From contig JANQPY010000016.1 of assembly GCA_028285245.1 (NCBI GenBank), forward strand, positions 217,404 through 281,403: a stretch of DNA of 64,000 bases, read 5' to 3'. The notes under the pieces were generated by a model. That model made no database searches. It was not told the origin of the DNA and saw only the letters and a list, made by a program, of their open reading frames with translations. A program made the position numbers and the translations under genes. Source of the stretch: Gammaproteobacteria bacterium. GTDB taxonomy: Bacteria > Pseudomonadota > Gammaproteobacteria > Steroidobacterales > GCA-2729495. This document shows positions 16,436 through 24,607 of the stretch, piece after piece; position 1 is the first letter of the stretch, and each line of letters starts with the position of its first letter.

Positions 16436-17235
16436 TAGTACTCTTCGCCGGAGGAGTAGGGCGGCAACTGCCCAATATGAATACCGCTGTCGACAATCAG
16501 TGTCTCGCCAGTCACCAATCTCGCGCCGGGTGATTCAAGGAAGAAGACCAGTGTCTCAGCGATATCTTCCGCCGTGGCGACATCCTTCAGCGGCAGCTGC
16601 TGGCGGGTAGATTCCAGCATCGCTTCGTACTGCTCGTCGCCCATCCCGCCTCGGAGCCAGCGCGTTTGGATCATGCCCGGCACCACCGTATTGATGCGTA
16701 TCTCTGGTGCGAGCACGTGTGCCAGGGACTTGGCCATTAGATTGAGTGCAGCCTTTGATGCAGCGTACGGAATTGACGAGCCGATACCTGTGACGCCGCC
16801 AATCGACGAGTCATTGACAATGGCACCTGCGCCCTGCTTACGCATGTGTGGTTCGACGGCCCTGACCATCTGGTAAGCACCGACCACGTTGACCGCGTAG
16901 ATATTTAGAAAATCGTCCTTGGAAACCCCATCAAGCTTCGGATACGGGTTGAACTTAGTGCGCGCAGCATTGTTGATCAGGTAGTCGATACGACCCCATT
17001 CTTCGACGGCGGCAGCGGCCATGGCCTGACAGGCATCGTCATCTGAAACGTCGGCCTGAAAAGTGATGGCCTCGGCTCCCTTGCTGCGGCAGGTTTCGGC
17101 TGTTTCCTCCGCCTCGGTTTTGCTGCGCGTGTAGTTGACGACAACGTTACAGCCGCGCTCGGCCAGCAGAATGCAGGCAGCGGCGCCAACGCCGGTCGCC
17201 GACCCGGTCACGATGGCGACTTTTCGCTCGGTCAT
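16435..17235 (-). CDS. Short-chain dehydrogenase/reductase
   Basis: Classical SDR of 266 aa; NAD(P)-dependent oxidoreductase. TGSATGVGAA is the TGxxxGxG nucleotide motif, LINNAART the NNAG-type motif, Ser in NDSSIGGV, and the catalytic YAASK. I use the ATG at 17235 (MTERKVAIVTG), which has GAGGAG just upstream; the open frame extends 37 codons further without support. A basic residue region after beta-2 (NYTRSK) hints at NADP(H) preference. It is divergent from the UbiD operon with a 229 bp shared control region, suggesting it belongs to the same metabolic unit. Substrate unknown. Confidence 0.88.
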   Translation of the reverse strand: MTERKVAIVTGSATGVGAAACILLAERGCNVVVNYTRSKTEAEETAETCRSKGAEAITFQADVSDDDACQAMAAAAVEEWGRIDYLINNAARTKFNPYPKLDGVSKDDFLNIYAVNVVGAYQMVRAVEPHMRKQGAGAIVNDSSIGGVTGIGSSIPYAASKAALNLMAKSLAHVLAPEIRINTVVPGMIQTRWLRGGMGDEQYEAMLESTRQQLPLKDVATAEDIAETLVFFLESPGARLVTGETLIVDSGIHIGQLPPYSSGEEY

Positions 17236-17412
17236 GGGGATCTCCTCGAGTGCTGTTCTTGTTCTTGCTTGCAAGTGCCGATCGTGCGACCGCGGTCTCC
17301 CGGCGGTTTTCCTTAGCCGGTCGGCCGCGGCGAAGGGGACGCGCATGTTAACAGACGGCGCCTGCGTCTGGCCCGCTGCGCACCCGGCCGCTTAGTGCTA
17401 AGGTGAGCGCCC

Positions 17413-17430
17413 GCGGGCTTCCTGGCCCGC
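17413..17430. promoter_or_regulatory. Hairpin in divergent SDR/UbiD-operon control region
   Basis: GCGGGC-TTCCTG-GCCCGC, a perfect 6 bp inverted repeat about 35 bp before the GTG start of the UbiD-family gene. It could be a regulator site or leader hairpin for the operon. No regulator gene lies next to it. Confidence 0.25.
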
Positions 17431-17464
17431 AGGCCAACCACAACAAGAAGGGGAGCATTGGCAC

Positions 17465-18964
17465 GTGGCATTCAATGATATGCGCGCTTATCTCGATTTG
17501 ATCAAGGAATCGGGGCAGCTCAAAGAAATCGATGAGCCCTTGAGCTGTGAATACGGCAAGAACGATTTGCAGGCTCTGATGCGCTATCTCGCGGAGACAG
17601 ACGGGCCGGGCCTGATTCTCAACAATCTGGTCGGCTACAACACGCCTGAGATTCCTGTCATTTACAACCCGTTCGGGACACGCGAACGCACAGCGATGGC
17701 GCTCGGCGAGACTGATCCGCTCCAGGCCAAGCTGAAGCACTCCGCGATCCTGGCCGACCGCAGTCAGTGGCACGAACCGGTGTTGATCGATGCGGCGAAA
17801 GCTCCATGCAAAGAAGAGGTGATCGAAGAAGCAGATATTTCTATCGACAAGCAGCTGCCGCACCTATGGATCGGACAGGAGGGATCTTCCTACGTTTGCG
17901 GCGCGGTCGTGGTGACTAAAGACCCGGAGACGGGCACCCGCAACGTCGGCTGGTATCGGCTGACGCAGCTCTGGGAGTGCCGTCACCCGACGGACGGTTC
18001 CTATACGGAGCGTCAGCAGAAACAACAGCTGTCGATATTCGCGTTCTGGAATCCGCCGATGAATCACATCGGCCTGCATCTTGCGAAAGCGAAGGCCATG
18101 GGCAAGCCGCTGGAGGTCGCAGTCGCCAAACTCTGTGATCCGGCTGTGCACGTAGCTGCCTGCACCGGTACTCCGTTTGGTATCGATGAGTACGCATTTG
18201 CCGGCGGGCTGCGCGGTTCGCCGGTTGAGCTGGTCAAATGCGACACCGTGGACCTTGAGGTACCTGCAACCGCGGAATATGTAATAGAAGGTGTGTTCCA
18301 GCCAGATGCCGATGACGTAACCATCGGCTGGCATTCCAATTCGATCGGCTACTACGACAAGCTGCAGGTGTTTCCGGTGTTCGACATCAAGCGCATCACT
18401 CACCGGAAGAATCCCATGTGGTACGCGACCATCGAGATGATGCCGCCGTTTGACCACAATTATCTCGCATTAATGCCGGTCGAAGGCGAGATACTTAGCG
18501 ACCTGCAGCGCAAGATTCCTGAGGTCAACGATGTGGTGGTCACGCCCAATATGACCTACGTCGTGCAGCTCAAGGTGGACGGGGCGAACAAACCACATCC
18601 CGAATTCGGCAAGTTTGTGCTGCACGCGGTGTGGGGTGCTGCCGGCCGCTGGGGCAGGACGGCCAAAATTGTTGTAGTCGTAGGGCCTGACATCAATCCT
18701 TATGATCTGCAGGCGGTAGAGTTTGCTATTGGCAGCCGGGTACAGCCTTATGAGGACAGCATCATGAACCAGTCGGCGCAGGCGATGGTCCTTGATCCGT
18801 CCGCTGTAAAGGGACCCCAGGGTTTCCCCATGACCGGCTCGCAGTTGGGCATCGACGCGACGATCAAGATTCCAGAGCGCTTCAGCGACTACGCGCCGGT
18901 GAGCCAGGCCGACCCGGACGCAGTCGCAGCCATCGGTGAGCGCCTGAAGTCCGTGCTCGGGTAA
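17465..18964 (+). CDS. UbiD-family prenyl-FMN-dependent (de)carboxylase
   Basis: 499 aa UbiD-family enzyme, which decarboxylates (or carboxylates) alpha,beta-unsaturated or aromatic acids using prenylated FMN. Visible family blocks: GTRNVGWYRLTQLW (the cofactor/catalytic Arg region), FAGGLRGSPVELVKCDTVDLEVPATAEYVIEG split as usual, with the two conserved Glu in AEYVIEG, and IEMMPPFDHNYLALMP. GTG start with GGGGAG about 10 nt upstream. It heads a four-gene operon with an aconitase-type hydratase pair and a C-C lyase, so ubiquinone biosynthesis is unlikely; a catabolic unsaturated di- or tricarboxylate is a better guess (inference). Confidence 0.88.
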   Translation: MAFNDMRAYLDLIKESGQLKEIDEPLSCEYGKNDLQALMRYLAETDGPGLILNNLVGYNTPEIPVIYNPFGTRERTAMALGETDPLQAKLKHSAILADRSQWHEPVLIDAAKAPCKEEVIEEADISIDKQLPHLWIGQEGSSYVCGAVVVTKDPETGTRNVGWYRLTQLWECRHPTDGSYTERQQKQQLSIFAFWNPPMNHIGLHLAKAKAMGKPLEVAVAKLCDPAVHVAACTGTPFGIDEYAFAGGLRGSPVELVKCDTVDLEVPATAEYVIEGVFQPDADDVTIGWHSNSIGYYDKLQVFPVFDIKRITHRKNPMWYATIEMMPPFDHNYLALMPVEGEILSDLQRKIPEVNDVVVTPNMTYVVQLKVDGANKPHPEFGKFVLHAVWGAAGRWGRTAKIVVVVGPDINPYDLQAVEFAIGSRVQPYEDSIMNQSAQAMVLDPSAVKGPQGFPMTGSQLGIDATIKIPERFSDYAPVSQADPDAVAAIGERLKSVLG

Positions 18965-18983
18965 ACGGGGCGGGTTTGCGGCC

Positions 18984-20273
18984 ATGACAGAGCCGCTGGC
19001 GCAGACGCTAGCCCAGAAAATCATCGCCAGGGCATCGGGCACTGCGTCTGTCGCGCCTGGAGAGATTGTCACCTGCGCGGTGGATCTGGCGCTGCTGCTC
19101 GATTCGGGCGGTCCGCGAAGAATCTGGCCCAGACTGAAGGAACTCGGCACCGGAGTCTGGGATCCTGAGAAAATTGTGCTGGCCACAGATCACTTTACGC
19201 CGGCCGTTGATGCGCAGTCCGCAGCGATCCTGAAGCTAACCCGGGAATTCGCTGACGCCTTCGGCATAAAGCGTTTCTACGACATGCAGGGAATCGGCCA
19301 TGTGCTGCTGGCGGAAAAGGGCCTGCTACGCCCGGGCATGTTTGCCTGCGGCGGTGATTCTCACTCCAGTATGGGCGGCGCGTTCGGTTGCCTGATGATG
19401 GGATTCGGTGCCATCGAAATGACTGGCGTTGTCGTTACCGGAGAAATCTGGCTGCAGGTACCGGAGACGATTCGCGTCGGCTGGCATGGCGAGTTTGCCA
19501 GCGGTGTGATGGCTAAAGATGTGATGCTCAAGCTATGCCGTGAACTCGGCATGCAGAACGCCAACAGAGTGATCGAATTTCACGGCGACACGGTATCAGC
19601 CATGTCGATGGGTGAGCGCGGCGTCCTGTGCAACATGTCGGCGGAGTTGGGCGCGGAGACCGGTGTTGTGGCGGCTGATGAAAAAACTGCAGCCGCGCTC
19701 GCCCTGGCCAGCGGCCAGGGCGGAACTGGCGCGGAGTGTGATGTCGCCGCGTGGCAATCGGATCACGGTGCGCAGGTTGCCGCGACTTACGAGTTTTCCG
19801 CACCGGATTTGTTGCCACAGGTCGCGGCGCCGCATTCTCCGGCGAACTCAGCGGATGTTGATGTGTTTGAGGGTAAGCATATCGATCAGGCTTATATCGG
19901 CGCGTGCGTGGGGGCCAAGCTGGAGGACTTGCGCAGCGTCGCGGAAATTCTAAAGGGTCGACGCATTGCCTCGGGCACGCGGCTGCTCATAGCTCCCGCG
20001 TCTCAGGCTGTGCTGCAGGCAGCGACGGCTGATGGCAGCATCCAGGCAATTGCCGATGCGGGGGCTTATCTGCTGCCAATCGGTTGTGGTGCCTGCGCTG
20101 CTCTGGGCGCGGGCATCCTCGCCGAGCACGAGGTGTGCATCTCATCTACGAATCGCAACTTTCAGGGGCGCATGGGTGCCAATTCCGCCGAGGTTTATCT
20201 GGCTTCACCCTATACAGTCGCCGCGTCGGCCGTTGCCGGACGCATCGCTGATCCCCGGGAGCTCTTGCAGTGA
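18984..20273 (+). CDS. Aconitase/isopropylmalate-isomerase family large subunit
   Basis: LeuC/homoaconitase-type catalytic subunit, 429 aa, expected to bind [4Fe-4S] and add or remove water on a hydroxy-acid. Cys ligands are visible in FACGGDSHSS, YIGACVGAKLEDLR and LPIGCGACAALGAG. The second motif is GACVGAKLED rather than the GSCTN.R.EDLR of true LeuC, which suggests a different substrate. The operon also has a LeuD-type small subunit (4 nt overlap) and a KRCGH lyase. That combination resembles 2,3-dimethylmalate dehydratase plus lyase of anaerobic nicotinate breakdown. No leuA or leuB is nearby, so leucine synthesis is unlikely. Confidence 0.85.
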   Translation: MTEPLAQTLAQKIIARASGTASVAPGEIVTCAVDLALLLDSGGPRRIWPRLKELGTGVWDPEKIVLATDHFTPAVDAQSAAILKLTREFADAFGIKRFYDMQGIGHVLLAEKGLLRPGMFACGGDSHSSMGGAFGCLMMGFGAIEMTGVVVTGEIWLQVPETIRVGWHGEFASGVMAKDVMLKLCRELGMQNANRVIEFHGDTVSAMSMGERGVLCNMSAELGAETGVVAADEKTAAALALASGQGGTGAECDVAAWQSDHGAQVAATYEFSAPDLLPQVAAPHSPANSADVDVFEGKHIDQAYIGACVGAKLEDLRSVAEILKGRRIASGTRLLIAPASQAVLQAATADGSIQAIADAGAYLLPIGCGACAALGAGILAEHEVCISSTNRNFQGRMGANSAEVYLASPYTVAASAVAGRIADPRELLQ

Positions 20274-20776
20274 CGGGCGGCCCGGTTGTTGTTGGTGCAG
20301 CCTGGGTCTTCGGCGATGACATCAACACCGACGTCATGGCGCCCGGTCTTTACTTCAAGTCATCGATGGCAGAAATGGCGAGACACTGTCTCGAAGCTGT
20401 CAATCCGGAGTTTGCCAGCTCGGTTAAGCCAGGAGATATCGTTGTGGCCGGGCGCAACTTTGGCATAGGTTCCGCCCGCGAGCAGGCCGCCATGGCGTTT
20501 CAGTATCTCGGTGTCGGGGCGATATTGGCGCAATCCTTCGGGCGAATCTTTTATCGGAATTCGATCAATTTTGGGATTCCCACGCTGGTGTTCAACGAGG
20601 TCGAATCGATCGAGGCCGGGGATTCACTGATGGTTGATGCGGCGAGTGGCGCGGTGACGAATCGTACGCGGGGTGTCGAGGGTCAGGCGGCACCGTTGAG
20701 TGGCCACCTGTTGACGCTGGTGCGGGCCGGCGGCCTGATGCCGTACTTGCATGGCCGACTTGCGGCCGGGGAGTAG
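20270..20776 (+). CDS. Aconitase-family small subunit (LeuD-type)
   Basis: 168 aa swivelling-domain subunit of a two-subunit hydro-lyase. Typical motifs: WVFGDDINTDVMAPG at the N-terminus, GRNFGIGSAREQAA (substrate-specificity loop and active-site Ser/Arg) and SFGRIFYRNSINFGIP. GTG start overlapping the large-subunit stop by 4 nt indicates coupled synthesis. Length fits the short archaeal/bacterial LeuD2/DmdB type rather than the about 200 aa E. coli LeuD. The next gene starts 2 nt later. Confidence 0.87.
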   Translation: MTGGPVVVGAAWVFGDDINTDVMAPGLYFKSSMAEMARHCLEAVNPEFASSVKPGDIVVAGRNFGIGSAREQAAMAFQYLGVGAILAQSFGRIFYRNSINFGIPTLVFNEVESIEAGDSLMVDAASGAVTNRTRGVEGQAAPLSGHLLTLVRAGGLMPYLHGRLAAGE

Positions 20777-20778
20777 AC

Positions 20779-21651
20779 ATGTCTGAGCATGCGGGAAGGT
20801 TGCGCGAAGCACTGGCCTCGGAGAAACCGCTGATCGCGCCGGGTTGCTACGACGCCCTTACGGCCCTGTTGATTGAGCAGGCCGGGTTTTCCTGCGCCTA
20901 CCTGAGCGGCGCCAGTGTAGCTTTTACCCGCCTTGGGCGGCCCGACCTGGGCTTGACTACGTTGAGCGAAGTCGCAGACACGGTTGGAAACATTCGGGAT
21001 CGCATATCTATTCCGTTGATCGCCGATGGCGACAACGGCTTCGGCAACGCGTTGAACGTACAACGCACAGTACGCCTGCTTGAAAAGCAAGGGGCTTCGG
21101 CTATTCAGCTTGAAGATCAAACGGCACCAAAACGCTGCGGTCATCTCGATGGCAAGTCGCTCATCAGCAGCACGGAAATGTGCGGCAAAATCAAGGCCGC
21201 GCTTGATGCGCGCCAGAGCGATGAAACGGTAATTGTTGCGCGCACCGATGCCGTCGCGGTAACCGGCCTCGATGATGCGCTGGAGCGGGCGGCTGCCTAC
21301 GTCGACGCCGGGGCCGACGTGTTGTTCGTTGAGTCGCCGGGAAGCCGCGAGCAACTCGGAGCGATTGGCACCGCGTTCGGAGCGCGCGTTCCGCTGCTGG
21401 CTAACATGGTCGAGGGTGGCAAGACGCCGCTGCTGCCGGCCGAAGAGCTTGGGCAAATGGGTTATCGGGTGGTGATTTTCCCTGGCGCTATGGTGCGCGT
21501 CCTGAGTTTGGCCGGCGCCCAATACCTTGAGGTGCTCCGCCGCGATGGCACGACGGCCGGTTACCTCGATCGCATGAATGACTTCGCCGCCATCAATCAG
21601 CTGATTGGAACCGATGCGCTGCTTCACTCAGCATCTCGCTATGACGACTGA
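20779..21651 (+). CDS. Isocitrate lyase/PEP mutase superfamily C-C lyase
   Basis: 290 aa TIM-barrel enzyme. Metal/substrate motifs DGDNGFGNALNV, the catalytic loop PKRCGH (Cys present, which marks cleaving members such as methylisocitrate, isocitrate or 2,3-dimethylmalate lyase rather than PEP mutase), and IVARTDAVA. Also LSGASVAFTRLGRPDLGLTT near the N-terminus. Last gene of the ubiD-type operon, 2 nt after the small hydratase subunit. Likely cleaves a 2-hydroxy di- or tricarboxylate to pyruvate or glyoxylate plus an acid. Oxaloacetate decarboxylase activity is an alternative known in the superfamily. Confidence 0.86.
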   Translation: MSEHAGRLREALASEKPLIAPGCYDALTALLIEQAGFSCAYLSGASVAFTRLGRPDLGLTTLSEVADTVGNIRDRISIPLIADGDNGFGNALNVQRTVRLLEKQGASAIQLEDQTAPKRCGHLDGKSLISSTEMCGKIKAALDARQSDETVIVARTDAVAVTGLDDALERAAAYVDAGADVLFVESPGSREQLGAIGTAFGARVPLLANMVEGGKTPLLPAEELGQMGYRVVIFPGAMVRVLSLAGAQYLEVLRRDGTTAGYLDRMNDFAAINQLIGTDALLHSASRYDD

Positions 21652-21652
21652 T

Positions 21653-21675
21653 TCAGCTCCGATCCGGGGAGCTGA
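21653..21675 (+). terminator. Hairpin after the UbiD operon
   Basis: TCAGCTCC / GGAGCTGA, 8 bp perfect stem with a 7 nt loop, beginning 2 nt after the lyase stop codon. No T-tract follows, so it may be a transcript-stabilising 3' hairpin or a weak terminator. Confidence 0.4.
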
Positions 21676-21748
21676 TCCAGAGGATTCCTAAAAATTACAT
21701 AACGTTAGCTTGTATTTCGATCAGAAAGTGTCAAAATGCTGACGGTGC

Positions 21749-21808
21749 GCTGAGAGCCACGGTCCTTAAGGCTACGTGGGCTCAGCTTCGCGGGGTTAGG
21801 GTTCCGCG
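21749..21808 (+). promoter_or_regulatory. Two-hairpin leader of the GGDEF-EAL gene
   Basis: First hairpin: GCTGAG-AG-CCACG pairs with CGTGG-G-CTCAGC (21749-21786), loop containing the palindrome CCTTAAGG. Second hairpin: CGCGG / CCGCG (21789-21808). They lie immediately before the Shine-Dalgarno GGGAG (21813-21817) of a TTG-started gene. The layout could be an RNA control element. I could not match it to the known c-di-GMP riboswitch consensus. Confidence 0.35.
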
Positions 21809-21823
21809 AGCGACGGGAGTCAG

Positions 21824-24478
21824 TTGTTGGATCACAGGTCAACCCTCACGGGTTTACATCAGGCCCTGGCCGGTGAGCGTACGCCCGGCGGGCTGGATGT
21901 CGTCTACACCAAGCTGGCGATAGACCTGCAGAACCTCGATGAGGCCTCCGCGGCAGAGACGATTCAGACGAGTCTCGAAACGCTGCGCGATGCAGTCGGC
22001 TGTGACGCAGTGGCTATCGCCATGGTGGACCACGAGGAGTCGACGCTAGCCGAAGTCTTTGCGGCATCAGGTCCCTTCTCGCCTGGTAATCCTGCTGTTT
22101 TGCAGGGCCAGTCCCTGAGCGATTTTCCCTGGCTTGGCAGCCAGTTTGCCCACCTGCGCCTGCTGGGTATTGGCGATACGGCTCAGCCTGAAGCGGGCCG
22201 AGAGGTCGACGCGTCGGTGTTTGCCAGCCTGCGCATCGCGGCGGTGCAGGTTGCGGGATTTTTCGTGCACCGGCGGTTAGCGGGCTTTGTTGCGTTTTGC
22301 TTTGGCCTGCCGCAGGCGACCTGGAGCGCCGATCATCAGCTTCTGCTTAAGCTCATCGCCTCGAGTTTCTCCGCGGGCCTTGCCCGCCTGCGCGACACGA
22401 CGAACCTGGCGCAGATGGAGGAGCGTGAGGAAGTCATGATCCAGGCTGCCAACGACGGCACATGGGATTTTGACGCGTACAACAACGTCATGAAGTTTTC
22501 TCCGCGTTGGAAAGCGATCATGGGCTACACGGATGAGGAGCTTGCCCGCACGCCTCCCGATTGGCGCCGGTTGGTGCATCCGGATGACCTCGCACGTGTT
22601 CAGGCCAAGCTGCGCGAGCATCTGGCTGGGCACACGGACATCTTCGAGAGCATGCACCGCATGTGTCGGCGGGATGGTGAATGGCGCTGGGTGCAGTGCC
22701 GGGCCAAAGGGCTGATGGACGAGCGTGGACGTCTGCGGCGATTGATCGGCGTTGAGACCGATATCACCGAGCAAAAAATCTATGAAGAAGCGCTATTTCG
22801 GGAAAAGGAGAGCGCACAGATCACCCTGCAGTCGATTGGTGATGGTGTAGTTACGACGGACGCTGAGTGCAACGTTGAATATCTGAATCCCGTTGCCGAA
22901 GAGCTCACCGGCTGGCGGGTCGATGACGGGACGGCCCGGCCGATTGATGAGATCTTTCGTGGGTTTCACGAAGAGACCTGCGAGCCTTTGGAGAATCCGC
23001 TGGCTGTTGCGATTCGCAGGAATCGATCGATCAAGTCTGTGCGGCCCACGCTACTTATTCGACGCAACGGGGATGAAATCTACATAGAAAGTACGGCCTC
23101 GCCCATACGCGATGACAAAGGCGAGGTGACTGGCGGCGTGCTGGTGTTTCACGACGTTAGTGAAGCACGCGAACTCAACCGGCGCCTGAGCTATCACGCG
23201 AGCCACGACATTCTGACCGGCCTGGTCAACCGGCGGGAATTCGAGAATCGCCTGGAGCGGGCCCTGAAGAGCGCAGCGGCCAAGGAAGCTTCTTACGTGC
23301 TGTGCTATCTGGATCTGGATCAGTTCAAGATTGTGAATGACTCCTGCGGGCACAACGCAGGCGATGCGCTGCTCGGCCAGATGGGCGCTCTGCTAAAGGG
23401 CAAGAGCCGCTGGCGGGACACGCTCGCAAGGCTTGGCGGCGATGAGTTTGGATTGCTGCTCGAGAGCTGCAGCATGGAAGAAGCCATGCGGACAGCAGAC
23501 GGACTGCGTGAGGCGATCCGCGAGCACAAATTTACCTGGGACGACCGCAGTTTCACGCTCGGCGCTAGCATCGGCATAGTGCCCATCACAGCGGAAACCG
23601 AGGATGTAGCTGCCCTTTTAAGTGCCGCGGATAGCGCCTGCCAGGCTGCCAAGGATGCCGGGCGTAATCGCATTTACAGCTATCAGGATAACGACATCGA
23701 CCTGATGCGGCGGCGGCGCGAGATGCAGTGGGCTGCGCGCATCAACAACGCTTTGGAAGAGTCCAGGTTCGAGCTGTTCCGGCAAACCATCCAGCCTCTG
23801 CAGAGCCAGAACGAAGGCGCGCACTATGAGTTGCTCCTGCGGATGCGGGATGAGAGCGGCAAGCTGGTATCGCCCGATTTATTTATCTCTGCCGCGGAGC
23901 GCTACGGCATTACGCCGAGCATTGATCGTTGGGTCGTGAACCACGCCTTTCGTTGGCTGGTATCCGAAGCAGATGAACGTGAACGGCTATCGCTTTGCTC
24001 CATTAACCTTTCGGGACAAAGCCTTACCGACGATGATTTTCTGCCTTACGTCGTCCAGCAGTTTCAGACCAGCGGGCTGGACGCAACCAAGATTTGTTTC
24101 GAGATTACTGAAACCGCGGCTATCGCCAGCTACGCCCAGGCCAGCCGTTTCATCAATGCGCTGAAGGAGCTGGGCTGCCAGTTTGCGCTCGACGATTTCG
24201 GTACAGGCTTGTCTTCCTTCGGCTACCTCAAGCACTTCCCGGTCGACTATCTGAAGATCGACGGTTCGTTCGTAAAGGAGATTCTGCACGATCCGATTGA
24301 CCGGGAAATGGTGCGGTCAATCAACGAGATCGGACACCTTACCGGCAAGCAAACAATCGCCGAGTTCGCGGAGAACAACGAAATCATTACGATGCTAAAG
24401 GGGATGGGCGTGGACTACGCTCAGGGTTACGGCGTCGACGAGCCGAAGCGGGTGCTGATGGCCGTCGTCAACGGCTAG
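21824..24478 (+). CDS. GAF-PAS-PAS-GGDEF-EAL cyclic-di-GMP signalling protein
   Basis: 884 aa, soluble, no TM helices. N-terminal GAF-like domain (about 25-195), a PAS with the WRRLVHPDDLARVQAKL hallmark (about 205-325), a second PAS (about 330-450), GGDEF (about 460-620) and EAL (about 640-884). The cyclase motif ARLGGDEF is intact, and an RWRD inhibitory site lies exactly five residues before it. In the EAL domain YELLLR replaces EALLR but the Glu is kept, and DDFGTG and KIDGSF are intact, so phosphodiesterase activity is plausible. TTG start with GGGAG 6 nt upstream. It could regulate the pili in this region via c-di-GMP (inference). Confidence 0.93.
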   Translation: MLDHRSTLTGLHQALAGERTPGGLDVVYTKLAIDLQNLDEASAAETIQTSLETLRDAVGCDAVAIAMVDHEESTLAEVFAASGPFSPGNPAVLQGQSLSDFPWLGSQFAHLRLLGIGDTAQPEAGREVDASVFASLRIAAVQVAGFFVHRRLAGFVAFCFGLPQATWSADHQLLLKLIASSFSAGLARLRDTTNLAQMEEREEVMIQAANDGTWDFDAYNNVMKFSPRWKAIMGYTDEELARTPPDWRRLVHPDDLARVQAKLREHLAGHTDIFESMHRMCRRDGEWRWVQCRAKGLMDERGRLRRLIGVETDITEQKIYEEALFREKESAQITLQSIGDGVVTTDAECNVEYLNPVAEELTGWRVDDGTARPIDEIFRGFHEETCEPLENPLAVAIRRNRSIKSVRPTLLIRRNGDEIYIESTASPIRDDKGEVTGGVLVFHDVSEARELNRRLSYHASHDILTGLVNRREFENRLERALKSAAAKEASYVLCYLDLDQFKIVNDSCGHNAGDALLGQMGALLKGKSRWRDTLARLGGDEFGLLLESCSMEEAMRTADGLREAIREHKFTWDDRSFTLGASIGIVPITAETEDVAALLSAADSACQAAKDAGRNRIYSYQDNDIDLMRRRREMQWAARINNALEESRFELFRQTIQPLQSQNEGAHYELLLRMRDESGKLVSPDLFISAAERYGITPSIDRWVVNHAFRWLVSEADERERLSLCSINLSGQSLTDDDFLPYVVQQFQTSGLDATKICFEITETAAIASYAQASRFINALKELGCQFALDDFGTGLSSFGYLKHFPVDYLKIDGSFVKEILHDPIDREMVRSINEIGHLTGKQTIAEFAENNEIITMLKGMGVDYAQGYGVDEPKRVLMAVVNG

Positions 24479-24607
24479 CTTCCATCAGAAGAGCCACAAC
24501 CGGGCCGATACGTTTGCTGGCCTGGCTCAGCCTGTTGTCGGAAGGCTTGTGCCTGAGCCTGAATCCTGGACGTCAGCGCCTCTGCAGCCGGTGCTATTCT
24601 CGGCACC

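Noticed and set aside
18984..20776. Leucine biosynthesis leuCD
   Set aside because: No leuA/leuB nearby, changed GSCTN motif, short small subunit and operon with UbiD and a C-C lyase.
20683..21627. 314-residue open frame antisense to the lyase
   Set aside because: Shadow of the lyase gene, whose catalytic motifs are intact.
21680..21748. c-di-GMP (GEMM) riboswitch upstream of the GGDEF-EAL gene
   Set aside because: I could not find the conserved aptamer bases; only hairpins are visible.
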